Shown here: one piece after another, positions 6,607 through 14,263 of the stretch
How positions within the stretch are numbered: position 1 is the first letter of the stretch
Layout of the letters: every line of letters starts with the position of its first letter
NCBI GenBank assembly: GCA_022567305.1
Contig: JADFHF010000032.1
Location: 1-41,702, forward strand
Length of the DNA stretch: 41,702 nt
Reading direction: 5' to 3'
From: Bacteroidota bacterium
Lineage (GTDB): Bacteria > Bacteroidota > Rhodothermia > Rhodothermales > UBA10348
Position numbers and translations under genes: made by a program
The notes under the pieces: generated by a model
The model's input: only the letters and a program-made list of their open reading frames with translations
Database searches by the model: none
Told to the model about the DNA's origin: nothing

Positions 6607-7842
6607 TTATTCCGCCGGCGCTTTGAGGCTCGCGTGGAGCTTGTCGAACTCCGGACCTTCCGCCTTTCTCAGCGCCATAAACTTGTCCCGGAACCACGCC
6701 ATGTCGGATTCGAGCCATTCGTTGTCCATTCCGCGATGCCAGTGAAGGTCATTCTTCGTTAGACCGTAGTCGCTGAACGTGCTGATGACCTTGTCGATCT
6801 GATCCTGCGGGGGCTTTGTCCCCTTGTGGACTGCGGTTGCATACGGCGGCCGTCCGTCGGGCTGTGCCGGCGGGAGCACTTCGTCCGGTTCCGTGGCTCC
6901 CGGCTCTTCTTGCACGAGCGGTTGTGTCGGCGGAGCAGCCTGTGCTGCCGGTGCCGGAGCTGCAACTGGCGCTGTCGCCTGCGCAGGTGCTGGTGCTGCC
7001 TGTTGCGGGGCTTGTGCCGGAGGCGCTGCCGGTGTAGGCGCAGGTGCAGGTGTCGTGGCCGCTGGGGCCTGTTGCGGTGGTGTTGCCAGAGGTTGGACCG
7101 TCGTCGGTGGCGGGACTGTCGCTGCCGTAGTCGGTGCTGTCGTCGGAGAAGGAGTTGGATTCTTCTCCTCTTCCCGGTCGATAACACCCTGCATATCTTC
7201 GACATCCTGGGTCAGTACATCACTAGCCGCCAGTCCGGTAAGGGCCCCATCCACCATCGATCGTTTCTTGGCCATCTTTAGGCACGTGTTCCAGTAATCG
7301 GCTGGATTGTCGTGCTCGACTTTGTCGGCGCTGCCGGTGATTTTGTACCAGCCCCATGCGCTATCGACCTTTTTACAGACGAATCCCTGCTTCCGATACT
7401 TTGATTTGTTTTCTTTGTAATCGGTCGGGATCTTTTCGCCCGTGAGTTCGGTTTCCTCTTCACCATGACGGTATAAATACTTACCTTCTTTCGTGCTACA
7501 GGAGCCAATGCCTGTAGCAACTTCGACGCCATCCTGAGTCAGGACGTGTGTAACTACGGTGAACAGCTTATGCCCACCACCCAGTTCTTCTGTCGTTACA
7601 TCAACCCTTGGGTCGACGATCGGACGCAGACGGAACATAAAGAGGAGTTTCTCAGCTCCTGCCTTATATAGGCAGTCTTTCGACGTGCCGGGGATGCGTC
7701 CGTAATGGACATCCACTTGCATGACCTCCTTCATGCACTGTGTAATCAATTTCACTTGAGCCGCCAATGTTTGGATGTCCATGGCGCCCCCGACGATATC
7801 GACTGGTGCATGACCCTGTACTGTCAACGCTTGTTCATTCAC
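6607..7842 (-). CDS. Phage recombination/replication-associated protein with Pro/Ala linker
   Basis: A GTG start overlaps the previous stop (TAGTG) behind AGGAAG. Residues 30-215 match a widespread phage protein of unknown activity. Landmarks are VDVHYGRIPGTSKDCLYKAG, AEKLLFMFRL, a GSCSTKEGKYLYR segment and a late CLKMAKKRSMVDGALTGLAASD. Many relatives hold a CxxC zinc site in the middle; here that part is shortened to FVCKKVDSAWGWYK. Residues 228-330 are a long Pro/Ala/Gln/Thr-rich linker, and the last 65 residues form a small helical domain (DQIDKVISTFSDYGL). Its place between a PD-(D/E)XK nuclease and DnaB suggests a DNA-annealing or ssDNA-binding role, by inference only. Confidence 0.75.
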   Translation of the reverse strand: MNEQALTVQGHAPVDIVGGAMDIQTLAAQVKLITQCMKEVMQVDVHYGRIPGTSKDCLYKAGAEKLLFMFRLRPIVDPRVDVTTEELGGGHKLFTVVTHVLTQDGVEVATGIGSCSTKEGKYLYRHGEEETELTGEKIPTDYKENKSKYRKQGFVCKKVDSAWGWYKITGSADKVEHDNPADYWNTCLKMAKKRSMVDGALTGLAASDVLTQDVEDMQGVIDREEEKNPTPSPTTAPTTAATVPPPTTVQPLATPPQQAPAATTPAPAPTPAAPPAQAPQQAAPAPAQATAPVAAPAPAAQAAPPTQPLVQEEPGATEPDEVLPPAQPDGRPPYATAVHKGTKPPQDQIDKVISTFSDYGLTKNDLHWHRGMDNEWLESDMAWFRDKFMALRKAEGPEFDKLHASLKAPAE

Positions 7843-8210
7843 TAGAACTTCCTCTCTCCGGGATTTAGTGCGGTCCCGATTTTCTTTTGATTCAACCTCA
7901 GAAATTTAACCACCTGTTCGGCTACCTTCTTCGACATGAACCCTTCCATGGTTCGTCCGTTTACTGACACCTGCCAACCACTCTCTCCTTTCACTCCTTT
8001 GACTTTCCCCGCCTGCCATTCGTTCTTTTCTGCTGCCGGGGTCTTTCCCTCTATCACCCGAGTGTAAATCGCCTCGAGCCAGTCGATCTGTCCCGGTGTC
8101 GGATTAGGGAAGTTGTTCTTTACATTGGTGAGGAACCCTTCCTCGTGACTCTTCAGCCGTCGGCGAACGGCAAGCAGCTCGTCCAGTATGCGTTGATGTT
8201 TTGCATCCAC
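7842..8210 (-). CDS. Small helical phage protein (122 aa)
   Basis: GTG is the start, preceded by GGGGAGCGGCC. The N-terminal half (RILDELLAVRRRLKSHEEGFLTNV) is helical. It is followed by PTPGQIDWLEAIYTRV, a pattern also seen in the 69-aa protein at 22.8 kb and in other phage small proteins. The C-terminal half (WQVSVNGRTMEGFMSKKVAEQVVKFL) looks like a small DNA- or protein-binding fold. Function is unknown. It is sandwiched between the nuclease and the linker protein and probably works with them. Confidence 0.65.
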   Translation of the reverse strand: MDAKHQRILDELLAVRRRLKSHEEGFLTNVKNNFPNPTPGQIDWLEAIYTRVIEGKTPAAEKNEWQAGKVKGVKGESGWQVSVNGRTMEGFMSKKVAEQVVKFLRLNQKKIGTALNPGERKF

Positions 8211-8222
8211 GGCCGCTCCCCG

Positions 8223-9128
8223 TTAGAATCTGCTCTTGATCCTGAATTGGAATTGATCGCAGACCTTGCTGGCGGGGCAGTAGTACTCACAGCGTGTGGA
8301 TACGGCCGGGTGGTACTGTACGTCTGTCGTGTATGGCCTGCCGCTGGCAAAGGTTCGGGCCCCTTCTTCGGCCTCAAAGTTGCGCACCGATCGCTTGCCT
8401 AGCCGTCCGTCGGGTTGTTTCTTAAAGACTTTCCAAACGCCTTTCTTGGCCCAACGCTCCTCTTCGGTGCAATCAGGTAGTTCGGTGTCCGGAAGAGCTT
8501 CAGCCGCTTTATGAACGGCGATCCGTTCCCGAAGGAAGGCTTCGACTCGATCGTTATTCCAGATGGCATAGTCCATCACTGCAACCTGAGCCCTCGGATA
8601 GCGGTCCTTTCTGGAAAGGGCAATGATCCTATCTTTGTCGTTCCAGTCCTTCATGAGCAGTTCAACGGCGATCTCACTGATTTTGAGGCCCTGTGCCTTC
8701 TCGACCAGGTACCGGTACATTTGCAACTGTGCCTCCCAGTCGCCTTTGTCGTTGAAGATCCATGCCCACGTCTTCGAGACCTTGAAGTCCAGCAGGCGCC
8801 AGTATCCAGGCCGGTTAGGATCCGGCTCGAGTCGATCGGGTTTCGCCGATATCTCCGTGCCTTCGAAGTGGTACGTGAATCTTTGCTCCGTGATGCAGTC
8901 GCCCTCGTTCCCCAGGCCGAGGATGTGATGCACGGCGGTACCGAGTAGTCGCCACACACAATCGGTCACGTCCTGCTCGAGGACGGCGTCGTGCCGCTCA
9001 TTGAGTAGTCGGTTGCGTGGGGGTTTCAGTAGGTCGGTGACGGAGATGTCTCCGACCTTGTCGTAGTTGTCTTTCCCGGCGGCAATAACCCAGGCCCGGG
9101 ACAGTCCTTGTTCGTTCGTCAGTATCAT
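8223..9128 (-). CDS. PD-(D/E)XK nuclease, Cas4/RecB-like, putative Fe-S cluster
   Basis: The 301-residue product has the Cas4/RecB nuclease motifs in order: LLGTAVHHIL with His at 67-68, EQRF with E81, SAKPDRLE with D98, LLDFKVSK with D114 and K116, and QLQMYRYL with Q134. Four cysteines fit a Cas4-type iron-sulfur site: C220 (PDCTEEERW) and C280, C284, C290 near the end (RCEYYCPASKVC). Such phage enzymes are exonucleases that make single-stranded ends for annealing. It has a perfect AGGAGG site and its own promoter, and heads the block that includes DnaB. Confidence 0.88.
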   Translation of the reverse strand: MILTNEQGLSRAWVIAAGKDNYDKVGDISVTDLLKPPRNRLLNERHDAVLEQDVTDCVWRLLGTAVHHILGLGNEGDCITEQRFTYHFEGTEISAKPDRLEPDPNRPGYWRLLDFKVSKTWAWIFNDKGDWEAQLQMYRYLVEKAQGLKISEIAVELLMKDWNDKDRIIALSRKDRYPRAQVAVMDYAIWNNDRVEAFLRERIAVHKAAEALPDTELPDCTEEERWAKKGVWKVFKKQPDGRLGKRSVRNFEAEEGARTFASGRPYTTDVQYHPAVSTRCEYYCPASKVCDQFQFRIKSRF

Positions 9129-9148
9129 GCTTTTCCTCCTAATGCGTT

Positions 9149-9180
9149 CGACAAAATAGCAGAATTTCGCTTGCGGTCAA
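9149..9180 (-). promoter_or_regulatory. Promoter of the nuclease-helicase block
   Basis: On the minus strand TTGACC and TATTTT are separated by exactly 16 bp, and GTCG directly follows the -10. This matches the other four promoters of the window (TTGAC-type, 16 bp, TA-start -10, GTCGCAAA). The downstream box is less conserved here (GTCGAACG). The nuclease start lies about 25 bp further on, behind AGGAGG. Confidence 0.75.
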
Positions 9181-9260
9181 CTTTTATTTCTGCGAATGTC
9201 CTCCTTGTTCGAGTCGTATTCCAGGCTTGACTCCTCCGCCGACGTCATGCACCGGCTGAA

Positions 9261-9328
9261 ACGGGGCCCTTTCGGGGGTCCCGTTTTTATTTGGCCCGAC
9301 CGGGGATTAAACCCGGCCGGACCGTTTT
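9261..9328 (+). terminator. Tandem hairpins, first a rightward intrinsic terminator
   Basis: The first hairpin has a 9-bp stem (9261-9269 with 9276-9284, one G-T pair) and a 6-nt loop, and runs straight into five Ts on the + strand. The second (9293-9304 with 9312-9323, two mismatches) is followed by GTTTT. The T-tracts point rightward, although the flanking genes run leftward. Read leftward, after the 140-aa gene, the same stems have only short T runs. They may insulate the nuclease promoter or stop antisense transcripts. The rest of 9129-9360 holds only the promoter above. Confidence 0.6.
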
Positions 9329-9360
9329 GATAGTCTCTTCCAATTTTTCAGGGTTCTATC

Positions 9361-9783
9361 TCATACCCCCTTTCTTCTCAGTGACCTAGGGTCGAGGTGG
9401 TGTATTCGTCGTTCATTCGCGGCCTCGAAATGGAAATAGATATTGTCGCCGGGCTGTGGGTGAAATCGTTTTTTGACGCATTCCCAGAGTCCGGCGAACA
9501 TATAGGTCTGACCGCGGGTTTTCTCGGGTCCCGTCTCGACAAGCCACCAGCTCGCGGCTACGGTTCCATAACCAAGCCTTGTGAATCGCGCTCGGATTTG
9601 GCCCTCTGGCCGTTCATGGTTGGCAATCGACAGACGCATAAGATCCGGAGTGAAGTCCAGCCCGAGCACGCTCTCGGGTAAGTAGGTGCACAGCATCATT
9701 GCCCCATTGCTATCGCGATATCCGTAATCGTCGTCCCTGTATTCCCACCAGTCCAGGTCCATCACTATTGGTTTCTCTTGCAT
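9361..9783 (-). CDS. Hypothetical protein (140 aa)
   Basis: ATG follows GGGAAAGGCAAG. The product is soluble and rich in aromatic residues. It opens MDLDWWEYRDDDYGYRDSNG and continues with strand-like segments (VAASWWLVETG, TYMFAGLWECVKKRF) and a His/Arg-rich C-terminus (FHFEAANERRIHHLD). No family is recognised. It stands apart from the nuclease block by the two hairpins and starts almost back to back with the rightward HTH gene. Confidence 0.6.
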   Translation of the reverse strand: MQEKPIVMDLDWWEYRDDDYGYRDSNGAMMLCTYLPESVLGLDFTPDLMRLSIANHERPEGQIRARFTRLGYGTVAASWWLVETGPEKTRGQTYMFAGLWECVKKRFHPQPGDNIYFHFEAANERRIHHLDPRSLRRKGV

Positions 9784-9813
9784 CTTGCCTTTCCCGGGAG
9801 TAGTTTCCCGCGC

Positions 9814-10422
9814 ATGAAGGGTGCAGCCTATGCCGTCAGTGTGAAGGAGCGGTGTTTCATGCTGTTTGTTGATTCCAATTTAACTCTTGCCCAGATCGCC
9901 GAGCAGGAAGAGCCGTCAATCGCCACCCTGAGAGACTGGTCGCGTGTGCAGCAGTGGGGGAAGCAACGCAAGGAACTCGCGGCGCAGCTACGTGTCGGCA
10001 GCCAGCAGCAGATACTGGAACTCTCCGAACAATACGGCCCCGCTATGCTTCGCCGGCATCTCGCGATCCATCGGCAGATTGACAACAAGCTGAGGGCGAA
10101 ATTAGGCAAGGAAGAAGACCTTTCGACTGAGGATCTTCTGAAGATTGCACGGGCGTACAAGGCGCTTGCCGACGTGCGAACCAAGATCCTTGACCCAGTG
10201 AAGCGTAGTGTCCCGATCGCACCCCCGGTCACTCCCGGTAAACGTTTATCTGTAACCACTGGCTTTTCTCCCGTTGATGGCGCCGACCCAAATGCACCAC
10301 CCATGAAATTGCTTCCCGCTATCGATATCGAGCCAGGCGAGCCTGACTATTCCAATGATCCATCGGACAAACCCGAGCCTGCCACCGAGTGGACCCCCCC
10401 GGACCCGAACTGCCCTTTCTGA
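9814..10422 (+). CDS. HTH protein resembling a terminase small subunit
   Basis: Residues 8-50 (KERCFMLFVDSNLTLAQIAE...IATLRDWSRVQQWGKQR) form a helix-turn-helix with the TLRxWSxxxxW pattern common in terminase small subunits. A long helical region (60-125) suited to oligomerisation follows, then a Pro-rich tail. It would recognise the packaging site and hand DNA to TerL. It is 13 kb from TerL and isolated in a leftward arm, so a transcription regulator remains possible. A short hairpin (CGGGA/TCCCG, 9795-9810) covers the only Shine-Dalgarno-like bases, about 13 nt before the chosen ATG. Confidence 0.65.
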   Translation: MKGAAYAVSVKERCFMLFVDSNLTLAQIAEQEEPSIATLRDWSRVQQWGKQRKELAAQLRVGSQQQILELSEQYGPAMLRRHLAIHRQIDNKLRAKLGKEEDLSTEDLLKIARAYKALADVRTKILDPVKRSVPIAPPVTPGKRLSVTTGFSPVDGADPNAPPMKLLPAIDIEPGEPDYSNDPSDKPEPATEWTPPDPNCPF

Positions 10423-10463
10423 GGATCGGTCAGAAGAGAACAGTGAGCCCGGAAGAGCGCCAT

Positions 10464-11318
10464 TCAGAAGGGCATCATTTCCCTACGAATCGTCATGAGT
10501 CCTTCGATAATCGTTTTCAGATAACTTTTCGTGTTTTGGGTGACAGCCTTCCCCTTGCTGCTTTCGCAGGCCGGAAACTGAATCGAATCAAGTTGACGGA
10601 TTAACTCGTCCAACTTTTCATAATCGTGCCCGTGAAGTATTTGCTGTTCTTTCGCGTGATCGTCGGCCTTCTGCTGATTGATCTCGTCCTGTTCTTTCTT
10701 CAGGCGATCATTCTCCGACTGAAGCTCGAGATTCCGGTCCCGCTCTGTCTCCTGGGCTTCAGCCACGCGGTTAAGTTCGTCCTGTTCGGCCTTCTTGCCC
10801 GCTTCTACACCGGCCTTGAGGGTCGCGACCATATTGGTGAAAACATCGGCCTCCATCTCACCGATAGCGTCCCGGCTGAGCCCGTGCTGGACGCCTTGCA
10901 GCTCTATCAGGCGTTCGTCGATCATCTTATTCCGATTGGTCGCTGCGACGATCTGAGCGTGATTCTCGATCCGTTCCATGCGCTCTTCGAAGGGGATGAT
11001 CAGGGCCTTCAAAATATTGGCCACGCCGTCGACCGCTTGGCATTCCAATAAGGGCACTTTTTTGCGCCGCTTGCGGGTGCTCTCAATGTTGTTCCGTATC
11101 GTCTTGAACCGCAGGCGCCACGACCGGGCCACATCCATAGTTTCAGTGTCGTGCTCATCAGATACGGCGAGCTGACTGCATTCCTCAATGTATCCGGGCA
11201 GGTCCGTCATGTGCTGGCTGAAGTCGCCTGCAACGTCCTTCTGGCGCTCTATGGGCAACTTCTGAATGATGGCGCTGACCTGGCCCTTTGCTTGTTCGAG
11301 TGCTTCGAGTGCTTCCAT
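10464..11318 (-). CDS. Coiled-coil phage protein (284 aa)
   Basis: The product is almost entirely helical. A segment at about 65-115 (SWRLRFKTIRNNIESTRKRRKK...ILKALIIPFEERMERIENHAQ) matches the recurrent phage pattern in DUF1351-type and related coiled-coil proteins near recombination genes. Residues 170-235 are a long coiled coil (EAGKKAEQDELNRVAEAQETERDRNLELQSE is its core region). The C-terminus binds no obvious ligand. It is the first gene after its own promoter and may be a partner of the recombination block, though this is inference. It converges with the HTH gene. Confidence 0.7.
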   Translation of the reverse strand: MEALEALEQAKGQVSAIIQKLPIERQKDVAGDFSQHMTDLPGYIEECSQLAVSDEHDTETMDVARSWRLRFKTIRNNIESTRKRRKKVPLLECQAVDGVANILKALIIPFEERMERIENHAQIVAATNRNKMIDERLIELQGVQHGLSRDAIGEMEADVFTNMVATLKAGVEAGKKAEQDELNRVAEAQETERDRNLELQSENDRLKKEQDEINQQKADDHAKEQQILHGHDYEKLDELIRQLDSIQFPACESSKGKAVTQNTKSYLKTIIEGLMTIRREMMPF

Positions 11319-11344
11319 GCTGACTGTCCTCTTTTTGGTTTATG

Positions 11345-11380
11345 TTTGCGACAGGTTACCGGAGAATGCGCTCCGGTCAA
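11345..11380 (-). promoter_or_regulatory. Promoter with conserved GTCGCAAA box
   Basis: The minus strand reads TTGACC, 16 bp, TAACCT, then GTCGCAAA. The spacer region also forms an inverted repeat: ACCGGAG (11374-11380 side) and CTCCGGT flank the spacer centre, extended by GGTT and AACC on the outside. A repressor operator overlapping the core promoter is therefore likely. It drives the coiled-coil gene about 27 bp downstream. Confidence 0.8.
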
Positions 11381-11386
11381 CCTAAA

Positions 11387-11497
11387 TCATTTACGGGACT
11401 GTCGTATCTCCCGCCGGGCCAGACGTTGCAATCTCCGAAGTCGCTTGCGTCTGCGACCTTTATTTATCGGCTCCTGTTTCAAGTAACAGTAGTTCAT
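11387..11497 (-). CDS. Tiny basic protein (36 aa)
   Basis: It begins with the ATG of an ATGA overlap with the DUF3268 gene, and AGGAAAGGA stands 7 nt upstream. The product starts MNYCYLKQEP and is then almost only Arg, Lys, Gln and Leu (KGRRRKRLRRLQRLARR), an amphipathic basic helix. It could bind RNA or DNA, but no family is recognised. Confidence 0.5.
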   Translation of the reverse strand: MNYCYLKQEPINKGRRRKRLRRLQRLARREIRQSRK

Positions 11498-11892
11498 GAT
11501 GTTTCCTTTCCTGTTTCGAATTTGAACGCATCTATAACCCTCTGACATCCAGCGACATCCATCATTGCGATATGGGCTTCCTCTTTGGGTATTTCGAGCC
11601 GTTTCCGAAGCAGATAGTACGCCTGTTTTCGGGTCATCTTCCGGGACCTCCAAACGTGATCGAACACCGAATGCGCCTGCTTTCGCCAGGTCCGCAGCTT
11701 GCGGTCGGCAAGCGTTCCGAGCGGTGTGTCCGTCCCGGGATGGCAACCGACATAGGTCCGGCATTCCGGGAAGTTCCGGCACACCCACACCTTGACGTGT
11801 GCCCATTTGTCGCCATAAACCTCGGTCCCGATGGTGAGTCGGGCGAAGGCTCCGCAGGCGGGGCATACGAGGATATGGGAGAAGGATTTCAT
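11494..11892 (-). CDS. DUF3268 zinc-finger-containing protein
   Basis: The 132-residue protein has a zinc ribbon made of CPAC (residues 10-13) and CRNFPEC (about 38-44). It continues with TYVGCHPGTDTPLGTLAD, the signature of DUF3268, then RTWRKQAHSVFDHVWR and a helical end beginning MTRKQAYYLLRKRLEIP. Family members occur in phages and mobile elements without a known role. The ATG start (MKSFSHIL) is preferred over an upstream TTG because AGAGAG precedes it and it overlaps the previous stop. Confidence 0.85.
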   Translation of the reverse strand: MKSFSHILVCPACGAFARLTIGTEVYGDKWAHVKVWVCRNFPECRTYVGCHPGTDTPLGTLADRKLRTWRKQAHSVFDHVWRSRKMTRKQAYYLLRKRLEIPKEEAHIAMMDVAGCQRVIDAFKFETGKETS

Positions 11893-12020
11893 TTGCTCTC
11901 TGCAATCTTGGTCAACCAAAAAGCCTTGGCCCGTTGCTCCGCAGTGGCGTGCACCAGCTTGAATCGTGTTGGTGTCTTTTCGACAAAGTAGCTGATGCGG
12001 TGGACGTACATCGTTTGCAT
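11889..12020 (-). CDS. Small hypothetical protein (43 aa)
   Basis: The reading frame ends in an ATGA overlap with the DUF3268 gene. The product reads naturally, with a strand-like start (YVHRISYFVEK) and an amphipathic helix (ATAEQRAKAFWLTKIAES). The ribosome binding site is weak, so the start could be the next in-frame ATG (MYVHRIS). No family is recognised. Confidence 0.55.
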   Translation of the reverse strand: MQTMYVHRISYFVEKTPTRFKLVHATAEQRAKAFWLTKIAESK

Positions 12021-12033
12021 ATAATGTGAACGC

Positions 12034-12690
12034 TCATGACTGATTCTCCTTCACGAATTCCGCATTATCTGGGAAGAGGTCTTTCAGGTGCTCAGGGATC
12101 TTACCGCCATGCCATAGGTTTGACGTGTTCCTGTCCTCGCGCTCATTGAACCAGTGGATATGATGAGGTCTTCCGCCGAATCCTTTACAGCTACTAGGAT
12201 GACCCTCATTGGGATTAATCGTGTAGAAGTGCCCTTCGATGATCGCTACCAACGGACTTTTCGGGCTCTTGGTGTGATGCAGCCAGTTGTCACAGAAAAA
12301 ACAGAGTTGTCGCTCTCGAAGCTCGTCGGTATTTGTTTTGTTATCGACGTTCGCCAGTTGGCCACACGACGTACACCACAGACGATTCCGGAGTGCCCCG
12401 AATAGGAAGTCCTCAGTGTATTCTTTGGCGTTGTCTAGGCGTGATACTCCACTTCGGATGTGATGGGACGACTTACCTCCATCGCCTTCTTGGTAAACTT
12501 GCTGGCAGGAGTACTCTTTCATCCACGTACTATCCTTCTTCAGCTTTCCAAAGATACGCGCTACAACTTGATCGCCGATCATTCCTATGGCTTCGGTTTC
12601 TTCGCCGCATGTATCCCGATGCCACGGTTCATCGGGTTGCGGTGGCTCCCAATGAAAAGGCTCTTCCAGTGTTCTCATATCCAGTTGCAT
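12034..12690 (-). CDS. Zinc-ribbon hypothetical phage protein (218 aa)
   Basis: AAAGGATAAATT precedes the ATG. Residues 104-133 hold a split zinc ribbon, CTSC and later CFFC. After it come VAIIEGHFYTINP, KGFGGRPHHIHWFN and TSNLWHGGKIPEHLKDLFPDNAEFV. A family with this FGG(R)...NLWxxGxIP..xxxxxxDNAxF layout is frequent in phages and actinobacterial plasmids, with no assigned function. The N-terminal half is variable. Confidence 0.75.
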   Translation of the reverse strand: MQLDMRTLEEPFHWEPPQPDEPWHRDTCGEETEAIGMIGDQVVARIFGKLKKDSTWMKEYSCQQVYQEGDGGKSSHHIRSGVSRLDNAKEYTEDFLFGALRNRLWCTSCGQLANVDNKTNTDELRERQLCFFCDNWLHHTKSPKSPLVAIIEGHFYTINPNEGHPSSCKGFGGRPHHIHWFNEREDRNTSNLWHGGKIPEHLKDLFPDNAEFVKENQS

Positions 12691-12693
12691 AAT

Positions 12694-12912
12694 TTATCCT
12701 TTCGATATGGCCCCAACTGCGCCCAGGAATGTCTGCGTGAGTCCCAAAGCGTACATCAGTACCCCAATGATCATGACAAGCCCTTCCTTCTCCGCGGCCG
12801 TCCGTTCCAGGGTGAGCGTCATCAGGACGTCTGTACCCATCCAAAGGAGGACCAGTCCGGTTCCGCACATGATGAGGGAGGAGAAGAGGGTTTCCATTCG
12901 TTGTGGGTTCAT
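12694..12912 (-). CDS. Small membrane protein, two TM helices (72 aa)
   Basis: It starts MNPQRMETLF behind GCGGAGAACC, in an ATGA overlap with the upstream small membrane protein. Two hydrophobic segments are clear: about 8-30 (LFSSLIMCGTGLVLLWMGTDVL) and about 45-68 (LVMIIGVLMYALGLTQTFLGAVG). The short charged loop TLERTAAEKEG lies between them. The hairpin topology suits a holin, anti-holin or superinfection-exclusion protein, but no family match is evident. Confidence 0.6.
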   Translation of the reverse strand: MNPQRMETLFSSLIMCGTGLVLLWMGTDVLMTLTLERTAAEKEGLVMIIGVLMYALGLTQTFLGAVGAISKG

Positions 12913-13085
12913 TTTGGTTCTCCGCGTTCGAGCTGAGCGCCTGCACTCATGAGGCACCAGATGCCGACCACTAGGCAGGCTGACCCCAGCAGGCCGGACA
13001 ATCCGAGGGTGATTTCGACTCGGGCGAGTATTGCTCCAGCGAAACATTTGGCGATTCCGGTTGCATGATATTTCCAGTTTTTCAT
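12909..13085 (-). CDS. Small membrane protein (58 aa)
   Basis: The frame opens with the ATG of an ATGA overlap after the 94-aa gene and closes with an ATGA overlap onto the next membrane protein. It encodes MKNWKYHATGIAKCF, then one long hydrophobic stretch (about residues 12-48, with GLSGLLGSACLVVGIWCLM) able to span the membrane once or twice, and ends in a charged tail. Perfect chaining of stops and starts on both sides strongly supports translation. Confidence 0.6.
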   Translation of the reverse strand: MKNWKYHATGIAKCFAGAILARVEITLGLSGLLGSACLVVGIWCLMSAGAQLERGEPK

Positions 13086-13366
13086 GGTGAGGCTGATCTC
13101 CCGTCGGATTTGAGGTGATCGACTTCGCGCTGCAGTTCGGTGATTTGGGCGTTAAATTCGTCGAGACCGGCTCCGACGCAAACAGGGCATAGATACATCA
13201 TGTGGTTTTCGGTGTGGCCTGAGTGGCACGTTGCCTGCGCTGAGACCATCGCTAGGTCGATCAGCCTGGCATAGAGCCCAATGGTCTCATCGTCAACCCA
13301 GGGTATCTTGGCAATTTCCTTGGCCGCTTTCATTGCCGCTGCGCTTGGTTTAATCGGCATAGCCAT
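13082..13366 (-). CDS. Hypothetical protein (94 aa)
   Basis: The ATG (MAMPIKPS) lies just past the previous stop. The N-terminal half is helical (AAMKAAKEIAKIP, ETIGLYARLIDLAMVSA). A Cys/His cluster follows (TCHSGHTENHMMYLCPVC), which could bind zinc. The C-terminal 30 residues form a coiled coil (FNAQITELQREVDHLK). No family is recognised; similar short helix plus zinc-motif proteins are common in phage early operons. Confidence 0.6.
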   Translation of the reverse strand: MAMPIKPSAAAMKAAKEIAKIPWVDDETIGLYARLIDLAMVSAQATCHSGHTENHMMYLCPVCVGAGLDEFNAQITELQREVDHLKSDGRSASP

Positions 13367-13368
13367 CA

Positions 13369-13653
13369 CTAAATGATCTTTCCGGATTCATCCGTCCATG
13401 CCAGTTGAGGCCATGCCAAACCGCAGAGCTGCGCGACGTGGGCTCTGCCCCTGTCTGTGGTTTGGAAGAGATGGAGAATATTTCCCGGCGTCGGCTCAAT
13501 CAGTCCGTTTGATTCCATTTTCTTTAACGCGCCACACACTGCCACGGCCCCTATGTTCGGATGGGCTTCTCCCGATGTGTGGCAGTGCAAAAGCACTTCA
13601 ATATCGTTTGGGGTCATGACCTTACTGTCCATTAGCAGTTCCTCTGGTTTCAT
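13369..13653 (-). CDS. Winged-helix-like small protein (94 aa)
   Basis: Residues 15-70 read PNDIEVLLHCHTSGEAHPN, AVCGALKKMESNGLIEPTP and LFQTTDRGRAHV. This is the helix, turn, recognition-helix and wing layout of winged-helix proteins, ending in a TxRGRA motif. Phages often carry such a short protein with the same LLH, GLI and T..G sequence marks; whether it binds DNA is untested. Its neighbour downstream overlaps or abuts its stop. Confidence 0.7.
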   Translation of the reverse strand: MKPEELLMDSKVMTPNDIEVLLHCHTSGEAHPNIGAVAVCGALKKMESNGLIEPTPGNILHLFQTTDRGRAHVAQLCGLAWPQLAWTDESGKII

Positions 13654-13706
13654 TTTTGCTGCGCCTCGTTACCTCGTTTACAATCAGTGGCAGTCTTTCC
13701 TGCCAG

Positions 13707-14177
13707 TCATGCCTCTCCGTACCCGGCGGAGTACTCCCTTCGGGCTTGCGCCAGTTCACACCACGCTTTCAGCATTTCTGGGGGAGTGCTCACCCGGCCG
13801 TAAACCTCGAAATAGCGCGATCCTATCCGGACGTAACAAGCCGTAATATCGCCGGCGGTAAGCTCTGATATTTTGAATGATTCCCAGCCCCCAGCCCGAT
13901 GCCACTGTTTAGGCGGTAGGACTCCTAGGGCATATTCCCATCGGTCAACATCAATTTCCTTTGCCTTGCCGACTTCATAGATCAATACGTTCGCCGCATC
14001 GATCGCTTTACAGGCGTCATCCAACGGTACAAGCTCCGCCCCAGCATACCGTTCCTGAACTTCGGCGAGGGTGTTACCGGAATACGCGCCTTTTTGATTC
14101 CGGACGACATCGACAATTGACGTTGACCCTGGAACGTAAAAGCACATTTCCCGCTTTTCAGTTGCTGTTGTTTCCAT
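13707..14177 (-). CDS. Hypothetical protein, possibly DUF1419-like
   Basis: AAAGGAGGATCGGAATC precedes the ATG. The N-terminal half is unremarkable. The second half holds DVDRWEYALGVLPPKQWHRAGG, FKISELTAGDITACYVRIGSRYFEVYG and a helical end, which fits my memory of DUF1419 (VLPPxxW...GxFxxxE..TG.I...YxRIGxRYF). The assignment is tentative. No catalytic residues are evident. It is the largest gene in this stretch of small leftward genes. Confidence 0.65.
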   Translation of the reverse strand: METTATEKREMCFYVPGSTSIVDVVRNQKGAYSGNTLAEVQERYAGAELVPLDDACKAIDAANVLIYEVGKAKEIDVDRWEYALGVLPPKQWHRAGGWESFKISELTAGDITACYVRIGSRYFEVYGRVSTPPEMLKAWCELAQARREYSAGYGEA

Positions 14178-14263
14178 GATTCCGATCCTCCTTTATCATG
14201 CGGCCTATCTCATCAGCGCCCGGTGGCCAGTCCGGACGAACCCGGGAAAGTCCGGGTTTCAAT

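Noticed and set aside
6824-7297. Rightward ORFs full of Cys, Gly and Ala opposite the linker protein
   Set aside because: They are mirror images of the Pro/Ala-rich repeat codons of the real leftward gene and lack ribosome binding sites.
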